Assembly: GCF_900451005.1 (NCBI RefSeq)
Contig: NZ_UGIB01000001.1
Location: 310,001-374,000 of the forward strand
Length of the DNA stretch: 64,000 nt
DNA from: Helicobacter fennelliae
GTDB lineage: Bacteria; Campylobacterota; Campylobacteria; Campylobacterales; Helicobacteraceae
Reading direction: 5' to 3'
A program made the translations under genes and the position numbers. The notes below the pieces were generated by a model, which was not told the origin of the DNA, made no database searches, and worked only from the letters and a program-made list of their open reading frames with translations. Positions 48,901 to 57,594 of the stretch are shown piece by piece. How positions within the stretch are numbered: the stretch's first letter is position 1; each line of letters opens with the position of its first letter.

Positions 48901-49458
48901 GGACAAAGCTATAAATACAATACCCATACATTTAATCTTAATGCAAATTATGGCTATATCTTTGGTATGAAAGGTAAAACACTTGTATTTAAGCCAAGTA
49001 TTGGAATGTCATATTATATGATTAATGTCGGAAAGATTAATGGTGCAGATAGTTTAATTACGGCTTTTGATCCAAATACTACTAACCAAAGCTTTACTAA
49101 TTACACAAACAATCTTGGCATACAAAGCCCACAAGCGCTTCAGCATGTGCTAGCTCTTAATGTTGCATTTGAGACAAGGCAGTATTTTCAAAAAGGATCG
49201 TATTGGTTTATTAATGTTGGCGCACAACGAGATATTTATATCTCATCAAATAATATTGCAGAAGTGCGATTTGTCGGAAGTAATAACCTTAGCTACAAAC
49301 AAGGCGATAATCTCAATACCTTTGCAAATGCCACAGCAGGTGGTGAAGTGCAATTTTTGGAACAATTTTTTATTAATTTTGGACTTGGTGGCAAAGTAGG
49401 ACTAAGCTATAAAGATATAAATATTACAGGAAATTTAGGTGCTCGGTATGTGTTTTAG
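45907..49458 (+). CDS. VacA-like autotransporter
   Basis: Type V secreted surface protein, 1183 residues from ATG 45907 (AAGGGGG about 12 nt upstream; ATG 45922 and upstream ATGs are alternatives). Signal peptide MYRIKFSLIISSLMFVFLSA lies at about residues 6-25. The passenger (to about residue 890) is Asn/Thr/Gly-rich with repeated short strand-turn units such as ANISFKAQGDITLDN, typical of a right-handed beta-helix. The C-terminal 270 residues form an autotransporter barrel: GLNVGYDRFLNLGENG, later GYIFGMKGKTLVFKPSIGMSYY, ending LGARYVF. Resembles VacA/ImaA-type Helicobacter autotransporters in layout; toxin activity is not shown. No G tract in the gene. Confidence 0.88.
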   Translation: MRGNVMYRIKFSLIISSLMFVFLSADTDITNDVYNLSNKTSDNTGNFYIENKRTYNTRPKNFTQTYANGTLIFGNKQKQVGNGNIHFGGSGWQGGLIGYIGATFKAKEVYLTGTLGAGNSFETGGGAAFTFNATENLTADTFTLNLNIAGTQNNHFKATGQTITFKNSTLNADHNGFTLDMKTTGGDMSFDNTKVSFGGMVTLNSAGNLNFTNQSSLASRGNVIDIKATNDIIFDDKSSLTVQSGGLTTDAYINFEAKNITLHNINITATQGKAQVNFKASDKLDINKLNLNFDLITAASYSNAIFEGKTINIKNSSLKTTPGASTKNANISFKAQGDITLDNVDINTHLGTSGNGGRVDFVAQNLKHTGTIVIGRDGTGTSDEFLDSGIWGAVVDFSKVSGVVSIGNLKARKGVVHLNKDFSASSLEIRRTTGNPTTDFDMPEGGSAKFGSINVEAGGGSGSGHNASLQFNKDRFMANTTLTIGTLKLGKIAGFYASNIETSNIQNLILDHNARAEFYKLNIINNGSIEMNATSSIGLSYFDVKVNQSNNSVNNYGKPILYITHAGKNLSNLTIEGNKTYRFIDAMEIKYIFTTASGNTQTFHCGDSGTQEQCDYIKNSIAIYEGAKGEPTINADGSIDYTQSRVDLAKLQAKLQAGLNNIGLRYEKVVDYSTIGIKILGNNPDNPYDINDIRYYIWQKGGKSRGDEYVAKIAAISPTTARQETITQTQNGQVVYTKYDEQKKEQVVCRDNTAGCSAHQVETSNSDIFKWLQFVSIHSRGITFTGTNIMDYDIGFFEHTATQLYNTLEQLSSTERKSSTAEATKLAADIAKIQRLVKLSRVDSYDNGIKFASLMQNKKRAHYANNSSTRSDIEDVTLDPAYLYKFSNRHTYANNIWANAIGSASFISNGYGALYGLNVGYDRFLNLGENGLILGVFAAYGYGTYTADLIKNNSHNVNSGIYSRAIIKNHEFDFNAGYTIGMNNEDINARENIWLSQLGQSYKYNTHTFNLNANYGYIFGMKGKTLVFKPSIGMSYYMINVGKINGADSLITAFDPNTTNQSFTNYTNNLGIQSPQALQHVLALNVAFETRQYFQKGSYWFINVGAQRDIYISSNNIAEVRFVGSNNLSYKQGDNLNTFANATAGGEVQFLEQFFINFGLGGKVGLSYKDINITGNLGARYVF

Positions 49459-49519
49459 GGGTAGTGGGGTTTGATTTTGTCAAAAGTTTTAAGATATTGG
49501 AATCTAATCCTAGAGAATC

Positions 49520-49720
49520 TAAATCCTCTCTTTTTTGCTATGCAACTCTAGGGCTTTGCTTGAGAAGCCATATTTCAGGGAGTTTGAAATTTTTAGCCTG
49601 TGATGAACTTCTATGTTACACTTTTTTGTATTTTTGCTTGCCTAAAATTTCTACACAACCCCAAATCTACCTAAAAATAGAGGATTTCTTAATGTATCAT
49701 TGCGTCTGTATAGAATCTAG
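49520..49720 (+). repeat. Intergenic repeat family A, copy 5 (long form)
   Basis: Nearly identical to 42161-42360, including CTATGCAACTCTAGGGCTTT. It lacks the TGACT after ACACAACCC. Confidence 0.85.
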
Positions 49721-49746
49721 ATTCTATGCAAACAAAAAGAGCGTGT

Positions 49747-49910
49747 AAAAAATTCTAGATTTTAAGATGAGTTTGCAAGGGTTTGCAAGGGTTTGCAAGG
49801 GTTTGATAGATTGTGAAGTTTTGAGCGAGGAAATAGAACATGTAGTTCATTGACGAAGCAAAAAACAAATCTCGTAGCTCAAATCGCTTAAAAGCTAGGA
49901 TTTAGAATCT
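49747..49910 (+). repeat. Right arm of the second inverted-repeat pair, with 10-bp tandem repeat
   Basis: Reverse complement of 20549-20702 apart from a few substitutions and one additional 10-bp unit. GTTTGCAAGG is present three times at 49771-49800. Confidence 0.85.
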
Positions 49911-49930
49911 ATGGAATCTAGATTCTAAAA

Positions 49931-52900
49931 CTATTTCGTGCAAGAATCCGCCAAATACACAATATGCTGCCATACAAATCCGCTCCTATCACTTAGCCCT
50001 ATCTCGCAAGTGCTTGAGCTACTATATCCTTGCTTGACATCGCTAAATAAAGACTTGCCATTGTGTTCGCCAAAATATTCAAGCGCGCTTTTATTAAGCT
50101 CTGGTGTCAAAAAGCCCTTATTGCCTGCAAATCCACAACATTTGACATTGCTATCATACGCGATATTCGCTCCACACAAACGCGCAAGCGCAAAAATCGC
50201 CTCCTCCCAATTACACGATTTGCTAGATTCTGCTTTTGTTGAGAGGTTTCGTGTCGAGCAAGGAGCATAAAGTGCTACTTTTTGGGCGTTTGGAATGAAT
50301 TGCAGAAGTGGGCTCAAATATTCTTGTATAAAAGCTGGCATATCAAGGATTTTGAGCGGTTTTGTGTTGTTTTGGCGCGCAAAATCTGTGATGATTTTTA
50401 AAAGCTCAAGCGAGCAAGCACTATGATCGCACACGATTGGAATCGCGCCATTTTCCGAAGCTTGCAAAAGCGATTGATAGGCTTGCTTGGCAAGTTTGTT
50501 TGCGATTTTGGGGTGATTTTTGTAAGCTTTAGAGCAGCAAAGCTCCTCTATATTTGGCGGATAAATCACACTAAAGCGAGCTTTTTTGCAAAGATTTTCA
50601 AACACTTCAGCGATACTTCTTTTGTCTTTGGCTTGCGCGCTTGGCGCAAAGGCACGATTCAAACAAGAGCTAAAATAAATCACGCGCCCATTTTCTTTAT
50701 GATTATTTTCTTGGCACTCATTTTTGTGCATATTTTCTCTATTATTTTGATGTTTGTTTTCTTGGCGTTTATCTTCACACTCTTGTGTGATAAAGCGCGA
50801 AGTGAGCGCGTAGGTGTTTTTGGTCGGAAAAAAATCCAAAAGCACAGGAGTTTTGCAGAATCTATGAAGTTTTTGCGCGATGTTTTTTGTGAGCGTCTGC
50901 CCCAAAAGAGTATTTGCCACATTCGCGCACCCTACCCCAAATCGCATAAATTGCGTGGTTATTTCGATATGATTAGCAAAAAATCGCACCATAGATTCTG
51001 TGATTGGCGCGTGAGTTTGGCTTTTGTGTAGTGCGATCTTGGCTGTATCAATCTCTAGCGGGCAGAGTGTCGCACACATCGAGCAAGTCGCGCAAGTCTC
51101 CACCCCAAAATATTCATATCCTTTTTGCAATGCTTCAAGCTCTTTTTGCTCGATTTCATTTATTTCATTTAGATTCTGCATTGATTTGAGTCGCTCAATC
51201 TCACGATACACAGCGATTCTCTGCCTTGGCGTTAGGGTGAGATTTCTACTTGGGCAGATTTTTTCACAAAATCCACATTCCATACAAGCGTCCAAATAAT
51301 CCTCGATGAGATTGGCATTTGAGGGTTTGAGATTTTTGAGGTGAATGTCTTTATCATCTGTCAAAATCACATCTGGATTGATGAGATGTGCGCTATCAAA
51401 AATACCTTTTATTTTTTGGTTGATTTGATAGGCTTTTGCTCCCCATTCTTTCTCGACAAAAGGCGCCATCATACGCCCTGTGCCATGCTCTGCTTTAATA
51501 CTTCCGCCAAAGCTTACCACAAGCTCTACAAGAGCTTCCATAAATGCACCAAATCTTTGGCATTCATTCTCATCTCCGAGCATTGGTGTGATGATAAAAT
51601 GCACATTTCCGCTTAATGCATGCCCAAAAATCACCCCCTCAAATCCATATTGCTTAAAGAGTTTTGCAATCCCCTCCACACCGGGCGCAAAATATTCTAT
51701 CTCAAAGCAAATATCCTCAGTAATCACCGTTGCACCGCTAGGACGCATAGAAGCAGTATAGGGCAAAAGTCCTTTGCGCACTTTCCACCAAATCTCTTGC
51801 TCTTTTGTATCAAAGCTAAAGCGCATACCAAAGCAAGTAGGTATGGATTCTAGCTCGGTGGTGATTGTGGCGATATTACGATTAAGGGCTTCTTTGCTAT
51901 CTTCTTCAAGCTGGACTAAAATCGCGCAATTTCCTTCTGTGATTTGCTTAATCTCTGCGGGCATTCCTTGTATGTTTTGCACGCTCACAAGCGAGGAATA
52001 ATCAAGCATTTCAGCAGCACTGACAATAGAGTCATTTTTGGCTAGAATCTTGATGGCTTGGGCGGTTAGGGCTAGATTTTCATAAAACAAAAGAGCGCAA
52101 GCTTTATAAGTAAAATCCCGCACACATTCATACTCCACGCGAGAGACAAACCCCAAAGTCCCCTCTGCTCCGATAAAAATATGATCCAAAATACCCTTGA
52201 TGTCCTCAAAATCCACAAACGCATTAATGCCATATCCTGTCGTATTTTTGATAGCAAATTTGCGTTTAATTTGCGCTGTGAGTGCGCTATCTGATAAAAT
52301 CTCCTCACGCAAAGCCAAAAGATTCTCCACAATGTGCGGATATGTCACGCAAAAATCTTTAAGATTCTGCTCTGAAGAGGTATCTAAAATATAGCCATCG
52401 CTTAAAATCACGCGGATAGATTTAATCGTCTGATAGCTGTTTTGTTTCACGCCACAGCACATTCCGCTTGAATTGTTTGAAAAAATCCCGCCAATAAGCG
52501 CGTTATTTATCGTGGCTGGATCGGGTCCTATTTTTCTTTGATAGGCTTTGAGGGCGAGATTTGCATCTGCGCCAATCACCCCACAATCGCACCAAATCGA
52601 CACAGGCGCGTTGGGCTGGGCTGTTTTATTTGCGCTTGTGTCTGCTTGATGTGAATGCGCCAAACCAGTATCGCTAGGATTATGAGAATTACCCAAATCA
52701 AACACTAAAGAGATATTTTTCCAATGTATATTATTACACACTACAAGCACGCTTTGACTTGAAGCCTGCCCGCTTAGAGATGTTCCTGCTGCACGAAAAG
52801 TAAGGGCAAGCTTGTATTTATGGCTTAGGGCAAAAATCTTTTGGATTTCTTCTTCTGTGTGCGCCCAAATGACAAGCTTTGGAATGTATCGATAGCATGA

Positions 52901-53086
52901 AGCATCAATCCCGTATGCAAATCTCCTTAAATAATCCTTAAAAATCCTATGCCCCAAAAATACCTTTGCATCATGATAAAAGTCAAGATAGACTTGATCT
53001 AGCCCAAGATCATCGCCTTGATTATTGACAGAATCAAAAATATTATATATATTGCGCTGTGCTGTGTGTATTGCATTATTTCCCAT
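49931..53086 (-). CDS. FAD-binding and Fe-S oxidoreductase (D-lactate dehydrogenase type)
   Basis: 1051 residues. A GlcD-like half has a FAD-binding domain with LTFRAAGTSLSGQA near residues 90-105, IGAEGTLGFVSRVEYE, and the FAD-oxidase C domain with FGHALSGNVHFI. A GlcF-like half follows, with two 4Fe-4S motifs (CMECGFCEKICP and CATCSMCATLCP) and CCG-type cysteine segments (YAPCSTR, KCCGFAGNKG). This fusion is annotated as quinone-linked D-lactate dehydrogenase in H. pylori. A charged Gln/Asn/His/Glu-rich insertion sits at about residues 765-800. ATG 53086 with GGAG is chosen over the longer frame. Cytoplasmic face of the membrane is assumed. Confidence 0.88.
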   Translation of the reverse strand: MGNNAIHTAQRNIYNIFDSVNNQGDDLGLDQVYLDFYHDAKVFLGHRIFKDYLRRFAYGIDASCYRYIPKLVIWAHTEEEIQKIFALSHKYKLALTFRAAGTSLSGQASSQSVLVVCNNIHWKNISLVFDLGNSHNPSDTGLAHSHQADTSANKTAQPNAPVSIWCDCGVIGADANLALKAYQRKIGPDPATINNALIGGIFSNNSSGMCCGVKQNSYQTIKSIRVILSDGYILDTSSEQNLKDFCVTYPHIVENLLALREEILSDSALTAQIKRKFAIKNTTGYGINAFVDFEDIKGILDHIFIGAEGTLGFVSRVEYECVRDFTYKACALLFYENLALTAQAIKILAKNDSIVSAAEMLDYSSLVSVQNIQGMPAEIKQITEGNCAILVQLEEDSKEALNRNIATITTELESIPTCFGMRFSFDTKEQEIWWKVRKGLLPYTASMRPSGATVITEDICFEIEYFAPGVEGIAKLFKQYGFEGVIFGHALSGNVHFIITPMLGDENECQRFGAFMEALVELVVSFGGSIKAEHGTGRMMAPFVEKEWGAKAYQINQKIKGIFDSAHLINPDVILTDDKDIHLKNLKPSNANLIEDYLDACMECGFCEKICPSRNLTLTPRQRIAVYREIERLKSMQNLNEINEIEQKELEALQKGYEYFGVETCATCSMCATLCPLEIDTAKIALHKSQTHAPITESMVRFFANHIEITTQFMRFGVGCANVANTLLGQTLTKNIAQKLHRFCKTPVLLDFFPTKNTYALTSRFITQECEDKRQENKHQNNRENMHKNECQENNHKENGRVIYFSSCLNRAFAPSAQAKDKRSIAEVFENLCKKARFSVIYPPNIEELCCSKAYKNHPKIANKLAKQAYQSLLQASENGAIPIVCDHSACSLELLKIITDFARQNNTKPLKILDMPAFIQEYLSPLLQFIPNAQKVALYAPCSTRNLSTKAESSKSCNWEEAIFALARLCGANIAYDSNVKCCGFAGNKGFLTPELNKSALEYFGEHNGKSLFSDVKQGYSSSSTCEIGLSDRSGFVWQHIVYLADSCTK

Positions 53087-53282
53087 AAAAATCTCCAAAC
53101 ACCAATTTTGGATAAACGATAAAACTATGGATACTAACTTAAAAATTTTTACAATGAGCTTAAAGTGGGAATCCAAAAATATAGAAAAATAATGAAAAAT
53201 AAAATAGTGGCAAAAGGTAATGGCAGAGGAATAAAAATGAATATAAGGAATGAATATAAGGAATAATAGTAAAGAAATAAAA

Positions 53283-53359
53283 TGGCGGAGCGGACGGGGC
53301 TCGAACCCGCGACCCCCTGCGTGACAGGCAGGTATTCTAACCGGCTGAACTACCGCTCC
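53283..53359 (-). tRNA. tRNA-Asp (GTC)
   Basis: Full cloverleaf with anticodon GTC in CTGTCAC, T-arm GGTTCGAGCC and encoded CCA. Last of four tandem tRNAs on the minus strand. Confidence 0.97.
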
Positions 53360-53392
53360 AAAATCTATACGCCAAAATTTAGAATCTATAAG

Positions 53393-53468
53393 TGGTGGTC
53401 GCTATAAGACTCGAACTTATGACATCCACCTTGTAAGGGTGGCGCTCTACCAACTGAGCTAAGCGACC
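53393..53468 (-). tRNA. tRNA-Val (TAC)
   Basis: Cloverleaf with anticodon TAC in CTTACAA, D-arm AGCTCAGTTGGTAGAGC and encoded CCA. Confidence 0.97.
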
Positions 53469-53490
53469 AAAAATTAAGGGAAATAAAAAG

Positions 53491-53565
53491 TGGTGACCCC
53501 GAGGGGACTCGAACCCCTGTAGCCACCGTGAAAGGGTGGTATCCTAACCGCTAGATGACGGGGCC
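53491..53565 (-). tRNA. tRNA-Glu (TTC)
   Basis: Cloverleaf with anticodon TTC in CTTTCAC, acceptor GGCCCCG/CGGGGTC (one G-T pair) and encoded CCA. Confidence 0.97.
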
Positions 53566-53583
53566 ACTACTTATATTCAAAGA

Positions 53584-53659
53584 TGGTGACCCGCGTTGGA
53601 TTCGAACCAACGGCCCATTCCTTAAAAGGGAATTGCTCTACCAACTGAGCTAGCGGGTC
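53584..53659 (-). tRNA. tRNA-Lys (TTT)
   Basis: Cloverleaf with anticodon TTT in CTTTTAA, acceptor GACCCGC/GCGGGTC and encoded CCA. First of the cluster; its promoter should lie just upstream (53660-53720), which is A/T-rich. Confidence 0.97.
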
Positions 53660-53740
53660 TTAAGAAAAATATAATCAGAATCTAAGTGTATAAATAAAAA
53701 AGCAAATTGTATTTTTTTTAAAGGTTTTTGTCAAGGGCTT

Positions 53741-54484
53741 TTATAGATTTTTTAGTAATATCTCCAAAGCTTTTATGCAAGAGTGCTGTTGGATTTCAAC
53801 TCTATTGCCCCCAAATAAATGCCTCTCAATCACAGGTTTTTCACCCCTTTTTTGCATACCTATAAATACCATTCCAACGGGCTTTTTGACACTGCCTCCG
53901 CCAGGACCTGCGATACCGCTTGTCGCTAAAGCTATATCTGCCCCAAATAAATCAAGCGCGCCCTCAAGCATTTCGGAGACGACTTCATGGCTGACTGCGC
54001 CAAAGTTTTGGAGTGTGTATGGATTGACACCAAGATTTTGCTCTTTGATAGTATTAGCATAGCTTATGATTCCGCCCAAAAATGCTAAGGACGCGCCTGC
54101 GTTTTTGGTGAAACAATACGCCAAAAGCCCGCCCGTGCAACTCTCTGCGGTGGCTATTGTTTTGTGTGCGAGCTGCAAACGTTTCAATGCGCATTCCTCC
54201 AAACACGAGGACACAACAACATTTTTGCCAAAAAACGCCTCAAGCTCTGCGATAAAAGCCTCTACATTTGCGCTCTCTCCTGCAATCATCACCCCATCTT
54301 CACTTTTATTATCATCTGCACTTGCACTATTTTCGCTTTTGTTTTTACTTGCGCTATTATTTTGGCTTGGATCTCTCCACTCTACATTATGCTTTGTAAG
54401 CATTGCTTGGCACAAAACAAACGCACTCTGATTATCCATATTCAAAAAAAACACTTTTTGATTGACTTTTGACTCAAGAGACAT
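53741..54484 (-). CDS. pncC: CinA-family protein (nicotinamide-nucleotide amidase type)
   Basis: 247 residues. The C-terminal 150 form a CinA_C/PncC domain: TIATAESCTGGLLAY, GGIISYANTIKEQNLGV, GAVSHEVVSEMLEGA, and TSGIAGPGGGSVKKPVGMVFIG. This domain deamidates nicotinamide mononucleotide in NAD recycling. The N-terminal 95 residues are unlike the CinA N-terminal domain and include a Ser/Asn/Lys/Asp-rich linker. RBS AAGGAG fixes ATG 54484. Sits downstream of the tRNA cluster on the same strand orientation. Confidence 0.85.
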   Translation of the reverse strand: MSLESKVNQKVFFLNMDNQSAFVLCQAMLTKHNVEWRDPSQNNSASKNKSENSASADDNKSEDGVMIAGESANVEAFIAELEAFFGKNVVVSSCLEECALKRLQLAHKTIATAESCTGGLLAYCFTKNAGASLAFLGGIISYANTIKEQNLGVNPYTLQNFGAVSHEVVSEMLEGALDLFGADIALATSGIAGPGGGSVKKPVGMVFIGMQKRGEKPVIERHLFGGNRVEIQQHSCIKALEILLKNL

Positions 54485-54599
54485 CAAGAACTCCTTATAA
54501 ATTCTCTGTTAAATTTAAGGTAATTTTAAAAAATTAAGCTTATCATATCAAAACGAGCTTAAAATATGCGAGTTTATAAAGTCATATAAGGATCACCAC

Positions 54600-55430
54600 A
54601 TGTCAAAAGAACATAAAAAAGTCATTATGATTCGCCCAGAATCCATAAAAACTGACGCCAAAAATATCTACAAAAAAAATGGCAAAATCGGAGAAAAATT
54701 CTATCTTCAAGAGATTGCAAAGCTACAAATTGAGCTTGTCAAGCTTCAAAATTGGGTCAAAAAAACAAATCAAAAAATAGTCATCATCATGGAAGGACGA
54801 GATGGTGCAGGCAAAGGCGGGACGATAAAAGCCCTAACAGAGCATCTCAATCCTCGAGGCTGTCGTGTCGTGGCTTTGGCTAAACCAACAGAATTAGAGC
54901 GCACACAATGGTATTTTACCCGCTACATCTCGACATTACCAAGTGGTGGGGAAATCGTGTTTTTTGATCGCAGTTGGTATAATCGCGCTGGCGTTGAGCG
55001 CGTAATGGGATTTTGCACGCAAGAAGAATACAAGCAATTCATCTATCAAGTCTCAAATTTAGAGCAAATGCTTATCTCAAGCGGAACGATGATTTTTAAA
55101 TATTTTCTTGATGTGGGAAGAGAAGAGCAAAAAAGACGCGTCAAAAGACGCAAAACCGATCCGCTTCGAATGTGGAAACTTAGCCCAATAGATGCAAAAT
55201 CGCTTGATTTGTGGGACGATTATACCACTGCATTTGAAAAAATGTTTTCACGCACACACACACCGCACGCGCCTTGGGTGATCGTGGATTCTAATGACAA
55301 AAAAGCCGCTAGACTCAATATCGCAAGAGATCTATTAAGCAAAATCGATTATGAGGGCAAAGATCCTTCTTCTGTTTGTTTGCTCGCTGATCCAGCCATT
55401 CTCCACCCATATTCTCAAGCTCCCCATTAA
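54600..55430 (+). CDS. ppk2: Polyphosphate kinase 2
   Basis: Polyphosphate-driven nucleotide phosphorylation, 276 residues. Walker A is EGRDGAGKGG from about residue 65. Walker B is in FFDRSWYNRAGVERVMGF (Asp at about 123). The lid contains KRRKTDPLRMWKLSP. Single-domain short PPK2 (class I layout). RBS AAGGA. The end is overlapped by the upstream part of the LysE-family frame but not by its likely start. Confidence 0.95.
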   Translation: MSKEHKKVIMIRPESIKTDAKNIYKKNGKIGEKFYLQEIAKLQIELVKLQNWVKKTNQKIVIIMEGRDGAGKGGTIKALTEHLNPRGCRVVALAKPTELERTQWYFTRYISTLPSGGEIVFFDRSWYNRAGVERVMGFCTQEEYKQFIYQVSNLEQMLISSGTMIFKYFLDVGREEQKRRVKRRKTDPLRMWKLSPIDAKSLDLWDDYTTAFEKMFSRTHTPHAPWVIVDSNDKKAARLNIARDLLSKIDYEGKDPSSVCLLADPAILHPYSQAPH

Positions 55431-55452
55431 TAAACACTCTATTGGCTTTATT

Positions 55453-56196
55453 ATGGGCTTTGTTGATATTTTTTTGATTGGATTTATCGCAGCCCTAACT
55501 CCCGGACCTGATATTTTGCTTGTGCTACAAAGCACACTTTGCTTTGGCGCAAAAGCAGGGCTTCGCGTGCTATTTGGCATAGCCACAGGCTGGGTTTTAT
55601 TTTTGGGGATTGTGTATTTTGGATTGGCACATTTTCTCTCTCACCCAATAGCACAAACTCACCCAATAGCACAAATTTGTATCGGAATGTTTGGAGCGAT
55701 ATATCTCACATATACCGCATATCGCATACTCATTGCTCCACAAACTCATATTACACTTAGTGATCTCTCCACAAATCCCAAATTTGCAGAATCTAACACA
55801 GAATCTAATGCAAAATCTCATATCGCAAAACCCAAATCCCTAGAATCTAAAATAGTAAAATCTAAAAAGGCAATTTTAAGCACACCTTATGGCTATTTCA
55901 AGGGCTTATTTGTCAATCTCTCAAACCCAAAAGCGATAGTGTTTTTTGGCATTGTGATAGCACCATATATGGATACACATCTTACATCAAGCATTATTGT
56001 GCTGTTTATAAGCTTATGGAGCGCGTTTTTGAGTGTGATTATTGTCGCGGTGTTTTGTAGAGACAAGCTCATGCAAAAAGATTTTGTATGGCAGAGGATT
56101 CTTGTATGGATTCATAGAATCTGTGCGGTTTTGTTTATTGGATTTGGGCTTTTGCTCCTTTGGCATAGCATACAAAATCTAAAAACACTATTCTAA
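55453..56196 (+). CDS. LysE/RhtB-family exporter
   Basis: 247 residues, five to six membrane segments. N-terminal IGFIAALTPGPDILLVLQSTL is the family signature. In the middle a hydrophilic loop (about residues 110-145) carries AESNTESNAKSH-type residues from the GAATCT motif. NLSNPKAIVFFG follows. ATG 55453 is chosen because it directly precedes the first helix. The upstream 34 codons overlap ppk2. Substrate (amino acid or related) unknown. Confidence 0.85.
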   Translation: MGFVDIFLIGFIAALTPGPDILLVLQSTLCFGAKAGLRVLFGIATGWVLFLGIVYFGLAHFLSHPIAQTHPIAQICIGMFGAIYLTYTAYRILIAPQTHITLSDLSTNPKFAESNTESNAKSHIAKPKSLESKIVKSKKAILSTPYGYFKGLFVNLSNPKAIVFFGIVIAPYMDTHLTSSIIVLFISLWSAFLSVIIVAVFCRDKLMQKDFVWQRILVWIHRICAVLFIGFGLLLLWHSIQNLKTLF

Positions 56197-56346
56197 ATTT
56201 TTGTGGCTCTAAATGTTTGTGATTTTTAATTTTTATCATTTGCATTTACACTTATAATTCCAAAATTCCTTGCAATTTTGATAATCTTTGCAATCCTTAC
56301 GCATTCTCTTTTAAAGTATTAAAATGCTTTCTAAGGTTTGTTTTTA

Positions 56347-56352
56347 TATAAT
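56347..56352 (+). promoter_or_regulatory. -10 element for the FtsW/RodA gene
   Basis: TATAAT, 42 bp before ATG 56394. A second TATAAT lies at 56253-56258, further upstream. Confidence 0.45.
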
Positions 56353-56393
56353 GCGAATTTGTGCGCTATTTATGCTTATTTGTAAGGGTTGCA

Positions 56394-57584
56394 ATGTTTG
56401 ATTCTCGGGCTGATTCTCGGCTTTTTACTTATGTGTGTATGTTGATTGTGATTGGAGTTGTGATGAGCTATTCACTCACAACCTACACGATTTTATTATA
56501 CAATTACAGCAAGTTTCATTTTTTTGAGCGCGAATGTATCGCTGCACTGATTGGGATTTTGATGATGTGGATTCTCTCTCAAACAAACCCCGATCGATTT
56601 TTTCTCAAAATCGGATTCTTGCTATTTTTCTTTTCGTTTTTTGTGATGATTATTATGCCATTTTTGCCTGAGAGTCTCGCCACTTCAGCCGGTGGAGCAA
56701 AGCGGTGGATACGACTTCCTTTTATCTCTATCGCGCCATCAGAGTTTTTTAAAATCGGCTTTGTGTTTTTTTTGGCGTGGAGCTTTTCGCGTAAATTTGG
56801 CAAATCCGCAGAATCTAGCACACGCACAATCGCACAAGAAATCCTCATAATCCTTCCATACATCGCGGTATTTTTAATAGCGGTATTTTTAATAGCAGTG
56901 CTACAAAATGACTTAGGACAGGTTGTTTTGCTTGCGCTAACTCTTGTTATTATGCTAATTGCTGCGGGCGGAAGCTCTGGGCTTTTTGGGATTTTAATCC
57001 TTACTTCAGGCTCACTTGCTACGATTTTTATCACCATCTCGCCACATAGGATTTTGCGGCTCAAATTATGGTGGGCAAACGCGCAAGATTCTATCCTCAC
57101 GCTCTTACCTACGCGCTTTGCGGATTATCTGCGCGTGGATAATCTTCCAGAGCCATACCAAATCTATCACGCTACAAATGCTATCTATAATGGAAGCTTT
57201 TTTGGAAATGGGCTTGGCAATGGGGTTATTAAGCTTGGATTTTTGAGCGAGGTGCATACAGATATGGTGCTAGCAGGCATTTCTGAAGAGCTTGGATTTG
57301 TGGGGCTTTGTGTGTGCGTGCTTTTGCTTGTGTGCGTGGTGTTTCGTATCCTCAAAAACGCTAATCGCGTGCAAAATGATGTATATTATCTCTTTTGTGT
57401 AGGCATTGCTATGCTTATTGGATTAAGCTTTGTTATTAACGCCTTAGGCATAGCAGGAATGATTCCGCTCAAAGGTATCGCTGTGCCATTTTTGAGCTAT
57501 GGAGGAAGCTCTATGCTTGCAAATTGCCTTGCCATAGGGCTAGTGCTAAGCCTCTCACAAGCTGCTAAATACTCCAAACCCTAG
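56394..57584 (+). CDS. ftsW: FtsW/RodA/SpoVE-family peptidoglycan polymerase
   Basis: 396 residues, ten membrane helices. Family motifs: ATSAGGAKRWIRLPF, then PSEFFKIGF, then the essential Asp in LQNDLGQVVLL, then GNGLGNGVIKLGFLSEVHTDMVLAGISEELG, then IPLKGIAVPFLSYGGSSML. SEDS glycosyltransferase acting on lipid II. FtsW rather than RodA is favoured by the nearby murG, but not proven. ATG 56394 with AAGGG is preferred to GTG 56361. The stop TAG is within TAGAATCT. Confidence 0.9.
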   Translation: MFDSRADSRLFTYVCMLIVIGVVMSYSLTTYTILLYNYSKFHFFERECIAALIGILMMWILSQTNPDRFFLKIGFLLFFFSFFVMIIMPFLPESLATSAGGAKRWIRLPFISIAPSEFFKIGFVFFLAWSFSRKFGKSAESSTRTIAQEILIILPYIAVFLIAVFLIAVLQNDLGQVVLLALTLVIMLIAAGGSSGLFGILILTSGSLATIFITISPHRILRLKLWWANAQDSILTLLPTRFADYLRVDNLPEPYQIYHATNAIYNGSFFGNGLGNGVIKLGFLSEVHTDMVLAGISEELGFVGLCVCVLLLVCVVFRILKNANRVQNDVYYLFCVGIAMLIGLSFVINALGIAGMIPLKGIAVPFLSYGGSSMLANCLAIGLVLSLSQAAKYSKP

Positions 57585-57594
57585 AATCTATATC

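Larger units (their letters stand above)
49459..49930. other. Repeat-filled intergenic region between convergent genes
   Basis: The 472-bp spacer carries a family A long copy, an AGAATCTAGATTCT palindrome, and the right arm of the second inverted-repeat pair with a 3 x 10-bp tandem array. No gene is supported. Confidence 0.85.

Noticed and set aside
49771..49800. Three direct 10-bp repeats as a possible CRISPR remnant
   Set aside because: No spacers between the units; it is a simple tandem array and the partner arm has two units.
50423..51031. Plus-strand 202-codon frame opposite the FAD/Fe-S gene
   Set aside because: Antisense to a gene with clear catalytic and Fe-S motifs; hydrophobic composition follows from the complement of the coding strand.
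53660..53740. A fifth tRNA or a small RNA beside the tRNA cluster
   Set aside because: No cloverleaf and no clear hairpin with T run; only A/T-rich DNA and one AGAATCT motif.
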